The translations under genes and the position numbers were made by a program. DNA of 32,277 nt from NCBI GenBank assembly GCA_946482545.1, contig CAMLRX010000052.1:1-32277 (forward strand), written 5' to 3'. Below, one piece after another: positions 6,294 through 15,216 of the stretch. This stretch comes from an uncultured Flavihumibacter sp. (GTDB lineage Bacteria; Bacteroidota; Bacteroidia; Chitinophagales; Chitinophagaceae). Under the pieces are notes generated by a model. It saw nothing but the letters and a program-made list of their open reading frames with translations, ran no database searches and was not told the DNA's origin. Every line of letters starts with the position of its first letter. Position 1 is the stretch's first letter.

Positions 6294-9200
6294 ATGTTAA
6301 AGCGATTTATTGAACGCCCCGTATTGGCCACGGTGATCTCTATCCTGCTGGTGATCGTGGGTGTGTTAGGATTAACAAAACTTCCTTTGCAACAGTTCCC
6401 CGACATCGCGCCACCCGCGGTTCAGGTAATGGCGCTCTACCCAGGGGCTAACGCAGAAACGGTATTGCGTTCCGTGGCGCCATCACTGGAAGAGTCCATT
6501 AACGGCGTGGAGAACATGTTGTACATGAGTTCCACCGCAAGTAACGACGGCTCACTCGTGATTACTGTTTTCTTTAAGCTGGGCACCGATCCCGACCAGG
6601 CCGCGGTCAACGTACAGAACAGGGTGGCCCAGGCTACCAGTCAGTTGCCCGCTGAAGTGGTGCAGGCGGGTATTACCACCGCGAAACAACAGAACAGTCT
6701 GGTGATGGTGGTGGACCTTTTTTCTGAAGACAAAGCAAAATATGACCAGACCTTCCTGACCAACTATGCACAAATCAATATCATTCCGGAAATCAAAAGG
6801 ATACCCGGTGTGGGCCAGGCGGTGGTATTCGGTGGCAGCAAGGACTACTCCATGCGTGTTTGGCTGAATCCTGCGCAACTTACATCTTACAATCTCACAC
6901 CACAGGAAGTGATGGCGGCCATCCGGGACAAAAACCTGGAAGCCGCACCCGGAAGGTTTGGTGAAAGCAGTAAGGAGTCTTTCGAATATGTGATCAAATA
7001 CAAAGGGAAGCTCAGTAAGCCCGATGAGTACGAGAACATCGTGATCCGCTCCAACAGTGATGGTTCTATCCTCAGGTTGAAAGATGTGGCCAGGGTTGAA
7101 TTCGGCTCCTATACTTATGGCAGCAATACCCGTGTGGAAGGTTTGCCGGGACTGAACATCGGTATTTTCCAGAATGCGGGTTCCAATTCCAGCGATATCC
7201 AGATCGCGATCAAAGCATTGATGGAAAAGGCCGCGAAAGATTTCCCGAAAGATGTGAAGCACCTTATTCTTTACAACACGAAGGACTCCCTCGATCAATC
7301 CATCAGCCAGGTAAAAACAACTTTGATCGAAGCGTTTATTCTTGTGTTCCTCGTGGTGTTTCTTTTCCTGCAGGATTTCCGTTCCACGCTTATTCCGGCG
7401 ATCGCCGTTCCGGTGGCCATCTTAGGTACTTTCTTCTTCATGCAGTTGCTTGGGTTTTCGATCAACCTGCTCACACTTTTCGCGCTGGTGCTCGCGATTG
7501 GTATCGTGGTGGATGACGCTATTGTGGTGGTGGAAGCGGTACATGCAAAAATGGAACACGAACACCTTTCTCCCAAAAAAGCCACGGTAGCTGCGATGAG
7601 TGAAATCACCGGCGCGATCATCTCCATCACACTGGTAATGGCGGCGGTGTTTTTACCGGTAGGTTTTATGGAGGGCTCCACCGGCGTATTCTACCGGCAG
7701 TTCGCCTTTACCCTGGCCATCGCCATCGTGATCTCTGCGGTGAACGCGTTAACACTGAGTCCCGCGCTGGCAGCGCTTTTCCTGAAAGAACACCAGGGTT
7801 CGGCACACGGAAGCAAAAAAACATTCAAAGAGAAGTTCTTCGCCGGGTTCAATTCAGGCTTTAATAAACTCACCAATAAGTATACGGGATCAATCAGGCT
7901 CATGACGAAATACCGTTGGGCAAGTTTGACCGCCCTTTTGTTGGTGATTGTTTCCACTGTCTACATGGTGCGTAAAACACCGACCGGGTTTATTCCTTCA
8001 GAAGATCAGGGCTTTATCGCTATCTCCATCGCCACACCGGCAGGAGCTTCCCTCGACCGTACCAACGCAATCGTAAAAGAAGTGGAAGAAAAACTGGCTT
8101 CGCTGCCGTCCAAAAAAACGCTGATGGGATTGGGTGGATTCAATATCCTTACGCAATCCACAAGTCCTTCCGCAGGCGTGGCCTTCATCCTGCTCAAACC
8201 CGCAAAGGAAAGGGGAGACCTGAAGGACATCAACGCGATCATGGGAGACGTGAACCAACGCCTCGCCGCGATTAAAGGCGCCAACTTCTTCGTGTTCACT
8301 TTCCCGACAGTGCCCGGTTTCAGCAATGTGGACGGACTGGATTTTGTGTTGCAGGACAGAACCGGTGGCGACCTTCAGAAATTCAGCGGCGTGGCCAACA
8401 ACTTTATCATGGAATTGATGAAACGCCCTGAAATAGCTGTAGCATTCACTTCTTTCAAAGCCGATTACCCGCAACTGGAAATGGAGGTGGACGAAGTAAA
8501 GGCGGAACAACTGGATGTGAACCTCCGCGATGTGTTGCAGACCATGCAGGCTTATTTCGGCAGCGCGCAGGCCTCCGATTTCAACAGGTTCGGGAAATAC
8601 TACCGTGTAATGGTGCAGGCCGATGTCTCCGAAAGAGCCTCTCCCGAAGCGCTGGATGCCGTATTCGTGAAGAACAGGCAGGGCGAAATGGTACCACTCA
8701 ATACAATTGTACGCCTGAACAGGGTGTATGGTCCGGAAACTGCTTCCCGTTACAACCTTTTCAACTCCATTGGTGTGAACGCCATGGCCAAACCGGGCTT
8801 CAGTTCCGGCGATGCCATCCGTGCCGTGGAAGAAGTGGCGCAGCAGCAATTGCCTTCCGGTTATTCTTATGAATTCTCCGGGATGACAAGAGAGGAAATC
8901 AGTTCCGGCGGACAATCCGCGGTGATCTTCCTTCTGTCCCTGCTGTTCATATATTTCCTGCTGGCGGCGCAATACGAAAGTTATATACTGCCCCTGGCCG
9001 TAATACTCTCCATTCCAACAGGTGTATTTGGTGTGTTCGCGGCGATTGGTATGACCGGTATTTCGAACAACATCTATGTGCAGGTGGCGCTGGTGATGCT
9101 GATAGGGCTTTTGGCGAAGAACGCTATCCTTATCGTTGAATTCGCTGCACAGCGCCGCCGCATGGGATACAGCTTGCTGGAATCTTCACTGGAAGCGGCG

Positions 9201-9446
9201 CGGCTAAGGTTGCGTCCCATCATTATGACCTCCCTCGCGTTTATTGTGGGGCTGATCCCGATGATGTTCGCAACCGGTCCATCCGCGCAGGGCAATCACT
9301 CCATCAGCATCGGGGCCGCAGGCGGTATGGTGAGCGGTGTACTGCTGGGATTGTTTTTCATCCCCGTATTGTTCATCGTATTCCAGGGACTTCAGGAGAA
9401 GCTGGTCAGCAGAAAAACACCTGAACTGGCTTTGGAGCCCGCCTGA
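6294..9446 (+). CDS. RND multidrug efflux permease (AcrB/MexB-type, HAE1 family)
   Basis: Proton-driven inner-membrane pump that exports hydrophobic and amphiphilic compounds. The 1050-aa length matches AcrB. It starts MLKRFIERPVLATVISILL (TM1). The TM2-TM6 block (about 340-500) contains AIGIVVDDAIVVVEAV, with the proton-relay pair at D407/D408, the same numbering as E. coli AcrB. The second half has TM8-TM12 from about 875, including GLLAKNAILIVEF with the relay lysine at 942 and LRLRPIIMTSLAF. Porter and docking loops fill 30-335 and 560-870. All key residues are present, so the pump should be active. The neighbours are adaptor upstream and channel 103 bp downstream. Substrates cannot be predicted from the sequence. 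Confidence 0.96.
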   Translation: MLKRFIERPVLATVISILLVIVGVLGLTKLPLQQFPDIAPPAVQVMALYPGANAETVLRSVAPSLEESINGVENMLYMSSTASNDGSLVITVFFKLGTDPDQAAVNVQNRVAQATSQLPAEVVQAGITTAKQQNSLVMVVDLFSEDKAKYDQTFLTNYAQINIIPEIKRIPGVGQAVVFGGSKDYSMRVWLNPAQLTSYNLTPQEVMAAIRDKNLEAAPGRFGESSKESFEYVIKYKGKLSKPDEYENIVIRSNSDGSILRLKDVARVEFGSYTYGSNTRVEGLPGLNIGIFQNAGSNSSDIQIAIKALMEKAAKDFPKDVKHLILYNTKDSLDQSISQVKTTLIEAFILVFLVVFLFLQDFRSTLIPAIAVPVAILGTFFFMQLLGFSINLLTLFALVLAIGIVVDDAIVVVEAVHAKMEHEHLSPKKATVAAMSEITGAIISITLVMAAVFLPVGFMEGSTGVFYRQFAFTLAIAIVISAVNALTLSPALAALFLKEHQGSAHGSKKTFKEKFFAGFNSGFNKLTNKYTGSIRLMTKYRWASLTALLLVIVSTVYMVRKTPTGFIPSEDQGFIAISIATPAGASLDRTNAIVKEVEEKLASLPSKKTLMGLGGFNILTQSTSPSAGVAFILLKPAKERGDLKDINAIMGDVNQRLAAIKGANFFVFTFPTVPGFSNVDGLDFVLQDRTGGDLQKFSGVANNFIMELMKRPEIAVAFTSFKADYPQLEMEVDEVKAEQLDVNLRDVLQTMQAYFGSAQASDFNRFGKYYRVMVQADVSERASPEALDAVFVKNRQGEMVPLNTIVRLNRVYGPETASRYNLFNSIGVNAMAKPGFSSGDAIRAVEEVAQQQLPSGYSYEFSGMTREEISSGGQSAVIFLLSLLFIYFLLAAQYESYILPLAVILSIPTGVFGVFAAIGMTGISNNIYVQVALVMLIGLLAKNAILIVEFAAQRRRMGYSLLESSLEAARLRLRPIIMTSLAFIVGLIPMMFATGPSAQGNHSISIGAAGGMVSGVLLGLFFIPVLFIVFQGLQEKLVSRKTPELALEPA

Positions 9447-9549
9447 TTCAATTGATATGTTTTAAATGAATGAGCGCCTGTACTGCAATACCAACGCGGT
9501 ATGACAATACGGGCCTTCATTCCCTCAGCAAAAATTCAACAGTAAAAAG

Positions 9550-10965
9550 ATGAAAAAATTACTGAACATCCCCATTCTTGCCATCACGATCTTTTCGATC
9601 CTGAACGCATGTAATGTAACAAAGAACACTTCGGCCACGGAGCTTCCTTTACCGGATACCTTCCGCTATTCGACTACATCCGATACCGCTTCTGTGGCGG
9701 CATTGAACTGGAAGGCATTTTTCACGGACAACCAGTTGCTGGCGCTGATAGATACTGCCATCACCAGGAACTACGATATGCAGGTGGCGCTGAAAAATAT
9801 GGAAGCCGCACAACTTACGATGAGGCAGTTGAAGAACGCCTACCTTCCCGATGTGCGTTTACAGGTAACCGCCAGTTCAAACCGCCCGTCGGACAATAGC
9901 CTGAACGGGTTGAGTGCAAGTCAGTTCCTCGGAACCACTCATGTGGAAGATTTTACTACATCAGTGGGGCTTTCCTGGGAAGCAGATATCTGGGGAAAGA
10001 TCAAGAACCAGAAAGCCGCTGCGCTGGCCGCTTTTCTCCAGACCGGAGAAGCGCGTAAAGCCATTCAGACCAATATCGTGGCGAACCTGGCAAAAGGCTA
10101 TTTTAACCTGCAGATGCTGGACGAGCAATTGCGCATTGCAAAAAGGAACATTTTGCTCAACGACAGCACGCTCCGCATCATTCGTTTGCAATACAATGCA
10201 GGCGAGGTGACCCTTGCCGGCGTGCAACAGGCAGAGGCGCAGCAGATGGCGGCACAACAACTGGTACCCTTGCTGGAACAGCAGATCGCCATCCGTGAAC
10301 ACGCGCTGAGTATGCTGTCCGGGAAACTTCCTGGTGCTATTCAACGCAGCACTTTGCCTACCGGCACTGCTTTCAATGGCGGTCTTACGGCTGGCGTGCC
10401 TGCCAGTTTGCTGGGAAGAAGGCCTGATGTGAAGTCGCAGGAACTCGCACTGGCCATCGCCAATGCAAGAACAGGCATCGCCAGGGCCAATATGTATCCT
10501 TCACTGAGCATTACGGCTTCCGGCGGACTGAACGCTTTCAAAGCGAGCAACTGGTTTAATTTACCTGCCTCCCTCTTCGGAACGGTGGCCGGAGGCTTAA
10601 CGCAACCGCTTTTTTTGAAAAAACAACTGAAAACCCAATATGAACTGGCGCTGATAGAAAGGGAAAACACCGTGCTCCGCTTCCGGGGTGCCGTACTCAC
10701 CGCAGTAGGAGAAGTAAGCGACGCATTGGTGCAACTGGAAAAACTGAAGGAACAGGAGCGCATCGCGGCGCAACGTACCCAAACGCTGCAACAAGCCATT
10801 CAGAATGCCACCATGCTTTTCGCCAATGGAAAAGCCAACTACCTGGAAGTGATTACCGCACAGGCCAATGTATTACAAAGTGAACTTGACCTGGTAGCCG
10901 TGAAAACTGCCAACCTTACCGCTGGCGTTGAACTGTACCGCTCCCTGGGCGGCGGCTGGAACTGA
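9550..10965 (+). CDS. outer-membrane efflux channel lipoprotein (TolC/OprM/NodT family)
   Basis: Trimeric outer-membrane channel completing the tripartite pump. It is 471 aa long with the lipoprotein signal MKKLLNIPILAITIFSILNAC (Cys21). Two OEP repeats follow, about residues 60-250 and 275-465. The first shows the coiled-coil helices LIDTAITRNYDMQVALKNMEAAQ and LGLSWEADIW-like GLSWEADIWGKIKNQKAAAL. The second starts with SLLGRRPDVKSQELALAIANA, the hallmark RRPDV motif, and ends with ANYLEVITAQANVLQSELDLV. Length is typical of NodT-type RND channels. The 103-bp gap from the pump gene is longer than elsewhere in the operon but contains no terminator; it holds a short inverted repeat, ATACC-N5-GGTAT, at 9488-9502. 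Confidence 0.94.
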   Translation: MKKLLNIPILAITIFSILNACNVTKNTSATELPLPDTFRYSTTSDTASVAALNWKAFFTDNQLLALIDTAITRNYDMQVALKNMEAAQLTMRQLKNAYLPDVRLQVTASSNRPSDNSLNGLSASQFLGTTHVEDFTTSVGLSWEADIWGKIKNQKAAALAAFLQTGEARKAIQTNIVANLAKGYFNLQMLDEQLRIAKRNILLNDSTLRIIRLQYNAGEVTLAGVQQAEAQQMAAQQLVPLLEQQIAIREHALSMLSGKLPGAIQRSTLPTGTAFNGGLTAGVPASLLGRRPDVKSQELALAIANARTGIARANMYPSLSITASGGLNAFKASNWFNLPASLFGTVAGGLTQPLFLKKQLKTQYELALIERENTVLRFRGAVLTAVGEVSDALVQLEKLKEQERIAAQRTQTLQQAIQNATMLFANGKANYLEVITAQANVLQSELDLVAVKTANLTAGVELYRSLGGGWN

Positions 10966-11010
10966 TAAAAAGATCGCTGCAAATAATATATGAAATGATT
11001 TTATTGATTG

Positions 11011-11050
11011 TATGCCCTTATCGGACAGCATAAAGCCCATAAAGGGCATA
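11011..11050. repeat. inverted repeat after the efflux operon
   Basis: TATGCCCTT (11011-11019) and AAGGGCATA (11042-11050) are perfect 9-bp arms separated by 22 nt. No T-run follows on either strand, so it is not a standard intrinsic terminator. It may mark the 3' end of the efflux mRNA by stabilising it. Confidence 0.45.
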
Positions 11051-11122
11051 ATATTAGAATGGGATAAATTTTAACCCCTGAAAAGCTGTGATATTTACTT
11101 CTTTCATATACATTTGTGCTTT

Positions 11123-11183
11123 CATAGGATAAGGTTTAATGGTTTAACCATTATTAGCCCCGGTGTCTACCGGGGCTTTTGTT
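11123..11183 (+). ncRNA. candidate small RNA of about 60 nt
   Basis: TACATTTG at 11109-11116 fits the Bacteroidota -7 element, although the -33 position reads only TGTG. The expected transcript would contain two hairpins: TAATGGTT-t-AACCATTA (11137-11153), then a perfect 9-bp GC-rich stem with a T tail (11156-11183). There is no open frame. Alternatively, it is simply the terminator region of the efflux operon. Confidence 0.35.
11156..11183 (+). terminator. strong intrinsic terminator
   Basis: AGCCCCGGT and ACCGGGGCT form a perfect 9-bp stem with loop GTCT, followed by TTTTGTTATT on the plus strand. The minus strand lacks a T tail after the stem. It ends the efflux operon or a small RNA, just before the 3' end of the convergent lipoprotein gene. 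Confidence 0.8.
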
Positions 11184-11185
11184 AT

Positions 11186-11551
11186 TTAATAATTGATCTG
11201 GTCGAAAACATACAGCGCATCCTGCCAACTGAGCCGCGATTCAACCACCCTTATCCGGGTAAAATAATTTCCTGTTCTGTTGTAGGTTGTTTGAACGCCC
11301 CAACTGTTGAAGTTGGCGTATTCAAGGTCAAAGTCGCGGGGCGCAACGCCGTTCAGTGATTCAATTACTGCATAACCCCTGAATGTCTCCACAATATAGT
11401 TTCCGGTATAATGGTCTACATAGGCAACGGTACCCCGTTCGTGCGTACGCATCCATTCCTGGGGATCCGGGTTGTTGTCTATGAGTACTTTGCTGCAACT
11501 GCTTAATACAAACGTAGTGGCCAGCATCAGGAGTAAAATTGCCCTTTTCAT
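11186..11551 (-). CDS. small lipoprotein of unknown function
   Basis: A 121-aa protein beginning MKRAILLLMLATTFVLSSCSKV, a lipoprotein signal with lipobox LSSC (Cys19). The mature part of about 100 residues is rich in aromatic residues and beta-prone stretches (GTVAYVDHYTGNYIVETFRGYAVIESLNG, then YNRTGNYFTRIRVVESRLS), suggesting one compact beta domain exposed to the periplasm or cell surface. I do not recognise a family. It is convergent with the efflux operon, separated by the terminator. A 13-bp palindrome lies about 55 bp upstream of the ATG. Confidence 0.72.
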   Translation of the reverse strand: MKRAILLLMLATTFVLSSCSKVLIDNNPDPQEWMRTHERGTVAYVDHYTGNYIVETFRGYAVIESLNGVAPRDFDLEYANFNSWGVQTTYNRTGNYFTRIRVVESRLSWQDALYVFDQINY

Positions 11552-11604
11552 AGTTGTAAATTTTGGGTGTGGTAATAGGAAGTGAATATCCGCCCAAAGC
11601 TTAC

Positions 11605-11617
11605 TAACAACTTGTTA
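11605..11617. promoter_or_regulatory. 13-bp palindrome upstream of the small lipoprotein gene
   Basis: TAACAA-C-TTGTTA is a perfect 6+1+6 inverted repeat. On the minus strand it sits beside CTTTG and TAAGCTTTG motifs that resemble promoter elements of this phylum without matching the spacing exactly. Possible operator; regulator unknown. Confidence 0.25.
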
Positions 11618-11675
11618 AACAAAGGATTTTGAATACTTCATTAACAGGGTTTTAGGGCAACTGTTAACGAAAAGT

Positions 11676-11927
11676 TCAGGACAGTATTTCCCTGATTTTT
11701 TCTGCTATCGCGCTAAGCAGCCCGGAGTCAGTTTTTAAGTAGGTCTTTTCATCTGCGCCATAAGGTATAACTGCCCGGTAGTTACCCTCGTCATCCGGTT
11801 CGAAATGAAATGTGCAGTCATTGATCTGGACGATGAACCGGTGCGTGTACCCGGTTTGCTGCAATTGGGAGGGGAAAGAGTAGTCGGTTCCGAGGTGGTG
11901 AAGTTCAAGGTCAAATACGTCGAACAT
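11676..11927 (-). CDS. conserved hypothetical protein (83 aa, FEPDDEGNYRA type)
   Basis: A small cytoplasmic-looking protein without signal or membrane segment. From the ATG at 11927 it reads MFDVFDLELHHLGTDYSFPS and later THRFIVQINDCTFHFEPDDEGNYRAVI, a pattern I associate with short conserved hypotheticals of Chitinophagaceae and relatives; the function is unknown. The frame can be extended to a TTG at 11993 (105 aa), but that extension is low-complexity and would leave only 9 bp for the divergent promoter of the hydrolase gene, so the ATG is preferred. Confidence 0.65.
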   Translation of the reverse strand: MFDVFDLELHHLGTDYSFPSQLQQTGYTHRFIVQINDCTFHFEPDDEGNYRAVIPYGADEKTYLKTDSGLLSAIAEKIREILS

Positions 11928-12002
11928 AACGGGTGGTGGCTGATATTTTTTATATTGGGGAAAGATAGGTTTTTTGTGGGTTTGGTCATTCAACCTTGTA
12001 TC

Positions 12003-12836
12003 ATGTTACGATCCTCGTTCTTGGTATATTTAGTTTGCATGCTTTGTTTTACCTCCTGTTTCACCTTCAGGATGGAGGAAGGGAGAATGTTGCGGAAACT
12101 AAACAAAGCGGGCGTAGAAGCCACTTCTGTTATGGTCATCAATGGTGATGATCGCATACACTATACCGTGACTGGGTCGGATACCATGCCTACGCTTTTG
12201 ATCTTGCATGGAAGTCCGGGTGGCAGCAGGGAATACCTTCCTTACCTCCGGAGTGCGGCATTGCTGGAGAAATTCCGTGTTGTTGCGGTGGACCGTCCGG
12301 GGTTCGGACTCAGTAATTTTGGAACATCCTATCCGTTGCAGGAGCAGTCGCGTTTATTGGGGTCCGTGTTGTATGCACTCCGCAATGGGAAACCATTGTT
12401 TGTGGCAGGCCATTCATTAGGGGGACCTGTTGCCGCTATACTCGCAGCCGATTACCGGGAACTGGTGGATGGATTGGTGATCATGTCGGGCGCATTGGAT
12501 CCGGCATTGGAAAAGAAAGAACCCTGGCGCCCATTGTTAAACAGGGAGCCACTCCGTTCCCTGCTTCCCGGCGCTTTCCCACAGAGTAATATTGAATTGT
12601 GGTACCTCAAAAATGACCTGAAACTACTGTCGGAGAAACTGGACCGCATTCGTGCCCGGGTATATATTCTTCATGGAGCTACGGATAAAATGGTGCCGCC
12701 GGAGAATGTGGCTTATATGAAGCAACATTTCGTAAATGCTGAAAGTATACAGGTGACCATGATGCCCCGAACCGGCCACCTGCTGCACCTCACTAGAGTG
12801 AAAAAGGTAACGGAGTTCCTGCTTTCGGTGGAATGA
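12003..12836 (+). CDS. alpha/beta hydrolase, membrane-anchored or lipoprotein
   Basis: A 277-aa serine hydrolase. From the ATG at 12003 it opens with MLRSSFLVYLVCMLCFTSC, a hydrophobic signal ending in a slightly atypical lipobox (Phe at -3, Cys19). The fold is recognisable: LILHGSPGGSREYL holds the oxyanion-hole HG (69-70). RVVAVDRPGFGLS follows. The nucleophile elbow is GHSLGG with Ser138. LHGATDKMVPPENV carries Asp228, and RTGHLLHL carries His259. All catalytic residues are present, so it should be an active esterase, lipase or peptidase-like enzyme facing the periplasm. The frame is open back to 11805 on the plus strand, but that part overlaps the opposite gene and is not coding. The substrate is unknown. 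Confidence 0.88.
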   Translation: MLRSSFLVYLVCMLCFTSCFTFRMEEGRMLRKLNKAGVEATSVMVINGDDRIHYTVTGSDTMPTLLILHGSPGGSREYLPYLRSAALLEKFRVVAVDRPGFGLSNFGTSYPLQEQSRLLGSVLYALRNGKPLFVAGHSLGGPVAAILAADYRELVDGLVIMSGALDPALEKKEPWRPLLNREPLRSLLPGAFPQSNIELWYLKNDLKLLSEKLDRIRARVYILHGATDKMVPPENVAYMKQHFVNAESIQVTMMPRTGHLLHLTRVKKVTEFLLSVE

Positions 12837-12909
12837 TTTTCAGCACATGTTTGAGCACAATGACAAGTTGAATGCACGAAGCGTTTAACTTCGCGGCAAT
12901 GTATTTTAC

Positions 12910-13989
12910 ATGAAACGGATATATAAACTAACCCTGCCTTTTTTTATTTTCCATTTTTTAATGCAGAACGTAAACGCGCAGGTAAATTATAGGGTTGAAA
13001 TGAAGGCGCTCAGCCGGAGTATTCAACAGCATTTCTACCTTGAAAAAGAAGGCTATTACAAAGAAACCGTTCATCCCGAAAAAGATGGCCGCCCGGTATC
13101 TTACCTGTGGCCGCTTTGCGCGATGTTACAGGCTTCCAATGAAACCCGGGATGCGCAGTTGATGAAGCAGGTGTATATGGTGATCGGCAAATACCTCGAT
13201 CCCCGATTACCGGCTCCGGGTTATGCTTCTTACCCCATCGAAAAAGGCGGTGGTTCCCGCTTCTACGACGATAACCAATGGATCGGCATCACCGCTATGG
13301 ATACTTATGCACGCACCGGAAAGAAAGCCTGTCTCGAAACCGGAAAACTAATCTATCGTTACATGATGACGGGATACGATACCATCACCGGAGGAGGACT
13401 GTATTGGAAAGAAGATGAGAAAAAATCCAAGAACACCTGCAGCAATGGACCAGGTATTTTGCTGGCCCTGCAGTTGCACCATGCCACAAAACAACAGGTA
13501 TACCTCGATACGGCCATACTTTTGTACCGTTGGACCAATCAGCACCTGAAAGCGCCAAATGGCGTTTTTTACGATAACATTGAATTGCCGGGTGGCAAAC
13601 TTGTAAAATGGATGTTCTCCTACAACGCAGGTACGATGTTGCAGGCGAATGTTTACCTCTATGAAGCAACGGGCGATACAAGCTATCTTACTAAGGCACG
13701 CAACATAGCAAAAGCCGCCACGGCGTATTTTCTTTCCGGAGAAAAATTCCGTGATGCCTACTGGTTCAATGCGGTGTTGCTGCGGGGGTATGAGCACCTG
13801 CTGCGGCACGATACTGATACAACGCATATCGCAGCTTTCCGTGCCTGTCTCGACCGTGAAATATTTCACCATAAATCCGCCAACGGATTATTTAAAAAAG
13901 AAAAGGAACTGGACCTGGTAGCACAGGGTGGTATGCTGGAGATGCTGGCCAGGTTCGCCGCCATGCAGAAAAATGGTATCCTGAAATAG
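12910..13989 (+). CDS. glycoside hydrolase family 76 protein (alpha-1,6-mannanase type)
   Basis: GH76 enzymes cut alpha-1,6-mannan backbones such as those of yeast cell walls. This 359-aa protein has a Sec signal peptide (MKRIYKLTLPFFIFHFLM to NVNA) and no lipobox, so it is probably periplasmic. The family's adjacent catalytic aspartates are visible at D120-D121 in SRFYDDNQWIGITAMD. Other family features are SYLWPLCAMLQASNE, GGGLYWKEDEKKSKNTCSNGPGILLAL and the alpha/alpha-barrel helices to the end. Length is normal for a single-domain GH76. It is followed by a convergent gene after 7 bp. It lies 2.6 kb upstream of the PUL sensor, separated by unrelated genes, so membership in that PUL is only a suggestion. 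Confidence 0.88.
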   Translation: MKRIYKLTLPFFIFHFLMQNVNAQVNYRVEMKALSRSIQQHFYLEKEGYYKETVHPEKDGRPVSYLWPLCAMLQASNETRDAQLMKQVYMVIGKYLDPRLPAPGYASYPIEKGGGSRFYDDNQWIGITAMDTYARTGKKACLETGKLIYRYMMTGYDTITGGGLYWKEDEKKSKNTCSNGPGILLALQLHHATKQQVYLDTAILLYRWTNQHLKAPNGVFYDNIELPGGKLVKWMFSYNAGTMLQANVYLYEATGDTSYLTKARNIAKAATAYFLSGEKFRDAYWFNAVLLRGYEHLLRHDTDTTHIAAFRACLDREIFHHKSANGLFKKEKELDLVAQGGMLEMLARFAAMQKNGILK

Positions 13990-13996
13990 CGTGTCG

Positions 13997-14845
13997 CTAC
14001 AGTGTTTCATCGCCTTCCGCTATCCTTTTAATCCGTTGCAGCGCTTCTTCCCACATTGGCTGATGTACTTTGATGTGCTTCAACGACAGTGGACCTGCAT
14101 CAGCGGAAAGAATAGTGCCACCGGCTTTTTCTGCGAGGGCAAAGATTTCAGTATAAGCACCTAACGGGGTGGGAGGAACGCTGTTGATGTCATCGTAATA
14201 GCCGGTCTTTAGCAGCGACGCAGGTTCGTTGAGGAGAATAACTCCTTTTGCACCAATATTACCATCGTTGTCTTTCCAGATTACTTCCGATCCCTGCGAC
14301 CAGTTGGTATCGGCCCAGGTTCCTTCTCCGAAGGCGGCGGCCCATCGGCGTAATGTTTCAGTTTCGGTGAGCACGGCCCAGGTCCTGGCTGGCGATGCGT
14401 TTATCTCAATGGAAAGTACAATACGCGCCGTTTCAACATATTCTTTTAATAGAGTGCCAATGATCTCGTTCCAGCCCGCTTCAAAGTTATTACGCGCAAA
14501 ATCAGGATTGTCGGCCGGAAATGTTTCCAGTCCGCTATGGGTGAGGCGCACCAGGGTTCCGTTCGCTTCTTCGGAAAGTTCAAAACTTACGAGTGAATCT
14601 CCTTCATATCCTTTGTAGCGCCAGGTGTAAGCGAGCTTCTGTTCAGAAATCACTTCTGTTACAACACAAATATGCGTATAAGTGTGTTCTTCCGTTCCGC
14701 CATCGAATTCAAAGGTGAACCCGGGTTCAGCTTTGAAATCTGCCAGGTCAAAATACCATTCCTTCATCTGGGTTTTGTCGGTAATGGCTTGCCATATTTT
14801 TGAGGCGGGCGCAGTAAGGCGTATTTCTTTAACAAGTGGTTCCAT
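13997..14845 (-). CDS. tandem SRPBCC (AHSA1/START-like) domain protein
   Basis: Two AHSA1-type lipid- or ligand-binding domains in one 282-aa chain. The first (about 1-140) opens MEPLVKEIRLTAPASKIWQAITD and ends with the family-typical FEAGWNEIIGTLLKEYVE. The second (about 143-278) opens RIVLSIEINASPARTWAVLTETETLRRW and ends with MWEEALQRIKRIAEG. The second copy is shorter in its middle and less like the family. No signal peptide, so cytoplasmic. Such proteins bind hydrophobic small molecules or act as Hsp90-activator-like domains; the ligand is unknown here. It is convergent with the GH76 gene and divergent from the GNAT-like gene, with 71 bp shared upstream. Confidence 0.85.
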   Translation of the reverse strand: MEPLVKEIRLTAPASKIWQAITDKTQMKEWYFDLADFKAEPGFTFEFDGGTEEHTYTHICVVTEVISEQKLAYTWRYKGYEGDSLVSFELSEEANGTLVRLTHSGLETFPADNPDFARNNFEAGWNEIIGTLLKEYVETARIVLSIEINASPARTWAVLTETETLRRWAAAFGEGTWADTNWSQGSEVIWKDNDGNIGAKGVILLNEPASLLKTGYYDDINSVPPTPLGAYTEIFALAEKAGGTILSADAGPLSLKHIKVHQPMWEEALQRIKRIAEGDETL

Positions 14846-14916
14846 ATTGATCCGGTTTAATTACCTTCAATTTAGTTTATCTCCATGGATTTTTATTTTA
14901 CTTTTTGAAAAGCGAT

Positions 14917-15216
14917 ATGAAAGATTTTCCACCTGAATTTTCCGACAACGAACCGGAACATCATTTTGAATGGACCACACCAGCGGGAACAGCGTTCATC
15001 GATTACAAAAAAACGAGCCGCCAGTTAATGCTCATCCATACTGAAGTGCCTGAAACCATGCAGGGACAGGGCATTGCACCGAAACTGGTAACTGCGGCGC
15101 TTACTTTTGCAGAAGAGAACGGGTTGAAAGTGATCCCACTTTGTGTTTACGTGCTCGCGTTCCTGAAGAAGCATCCGGAATGGAACCGTGTGCTGGCGCA
15201 TGAGCCGAAAGCGTAA
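14917..15216 (+). CDS. GNAT-like N-acetyltransferase (YjdJ-type short form)
   Basis: A 99-aa protein from the ATG at 14917; a TTG at 14905 would add four residues. The core reads FEWTTPAGTAFIDYKKTSRQLMLIHTEVPE followed by MQGQGIAPKLVTAALTFAEENGLKVIPLCVYVLAFLKKHPEW. The QGQGIA segment is the acetyl-CoA pyrophosphate-binding loop, and LCVYVLAFLKKHPEW is the characteristic C-terminus of the short YjdJ/Gcn5-related group. No signal peptide. The substrate is unknown. Its stop codon directly abuts that of the convergent DUF3037 gene. Confidence 0.87.
   Translation: MKDFPPEFSDNEPEHHFEWTTPAGTAFIDYKKTSRQLMLIHTEVPETMQGQGIAPKLVTAALTFAEENGLKVIPLCVYVLAFLKKHPEWNRVLAHEPKA

Noticed and set aside
6552..7298. 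Long open frame antisense to the RND pump gene
   Set aside because: It lacks any recognisable domain, and the plus-strand frame is a full, conserved pump; similar antisense frames occur across the other large genes because of codon composition.
7998..8972. 324-codon antisense open frame in the RND pump gene
   Set aside because: His- and Phe-rich composition typical of a reverse reading of a real gene, with no promoter, signal or known motif.
9488..9502. ATACC-N5-GGTAT between the pump and channel genes as a second operator of the 197-817 TetR
   Set aside because: The arms match the site at 845-858 but the spacer is 5 instead of 4 bp, which shifts the half-sites, and it lies inside an operon; a 5-bp arm match is weak by itself.
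11805..12002. N-terminal extension of the alpha/beta hydrolase
   Set aside because: The extension overlaps the opposite-strand gene, has no domain, and precedes a clear signal peptide starting at 12003.
12876..12894. CGAAG/CTTCG inverted repeat before the GH76 gene as a terminator
   Set aside because: The stem is only 5 bp with a 7-9 bp loop and no T-run follows.
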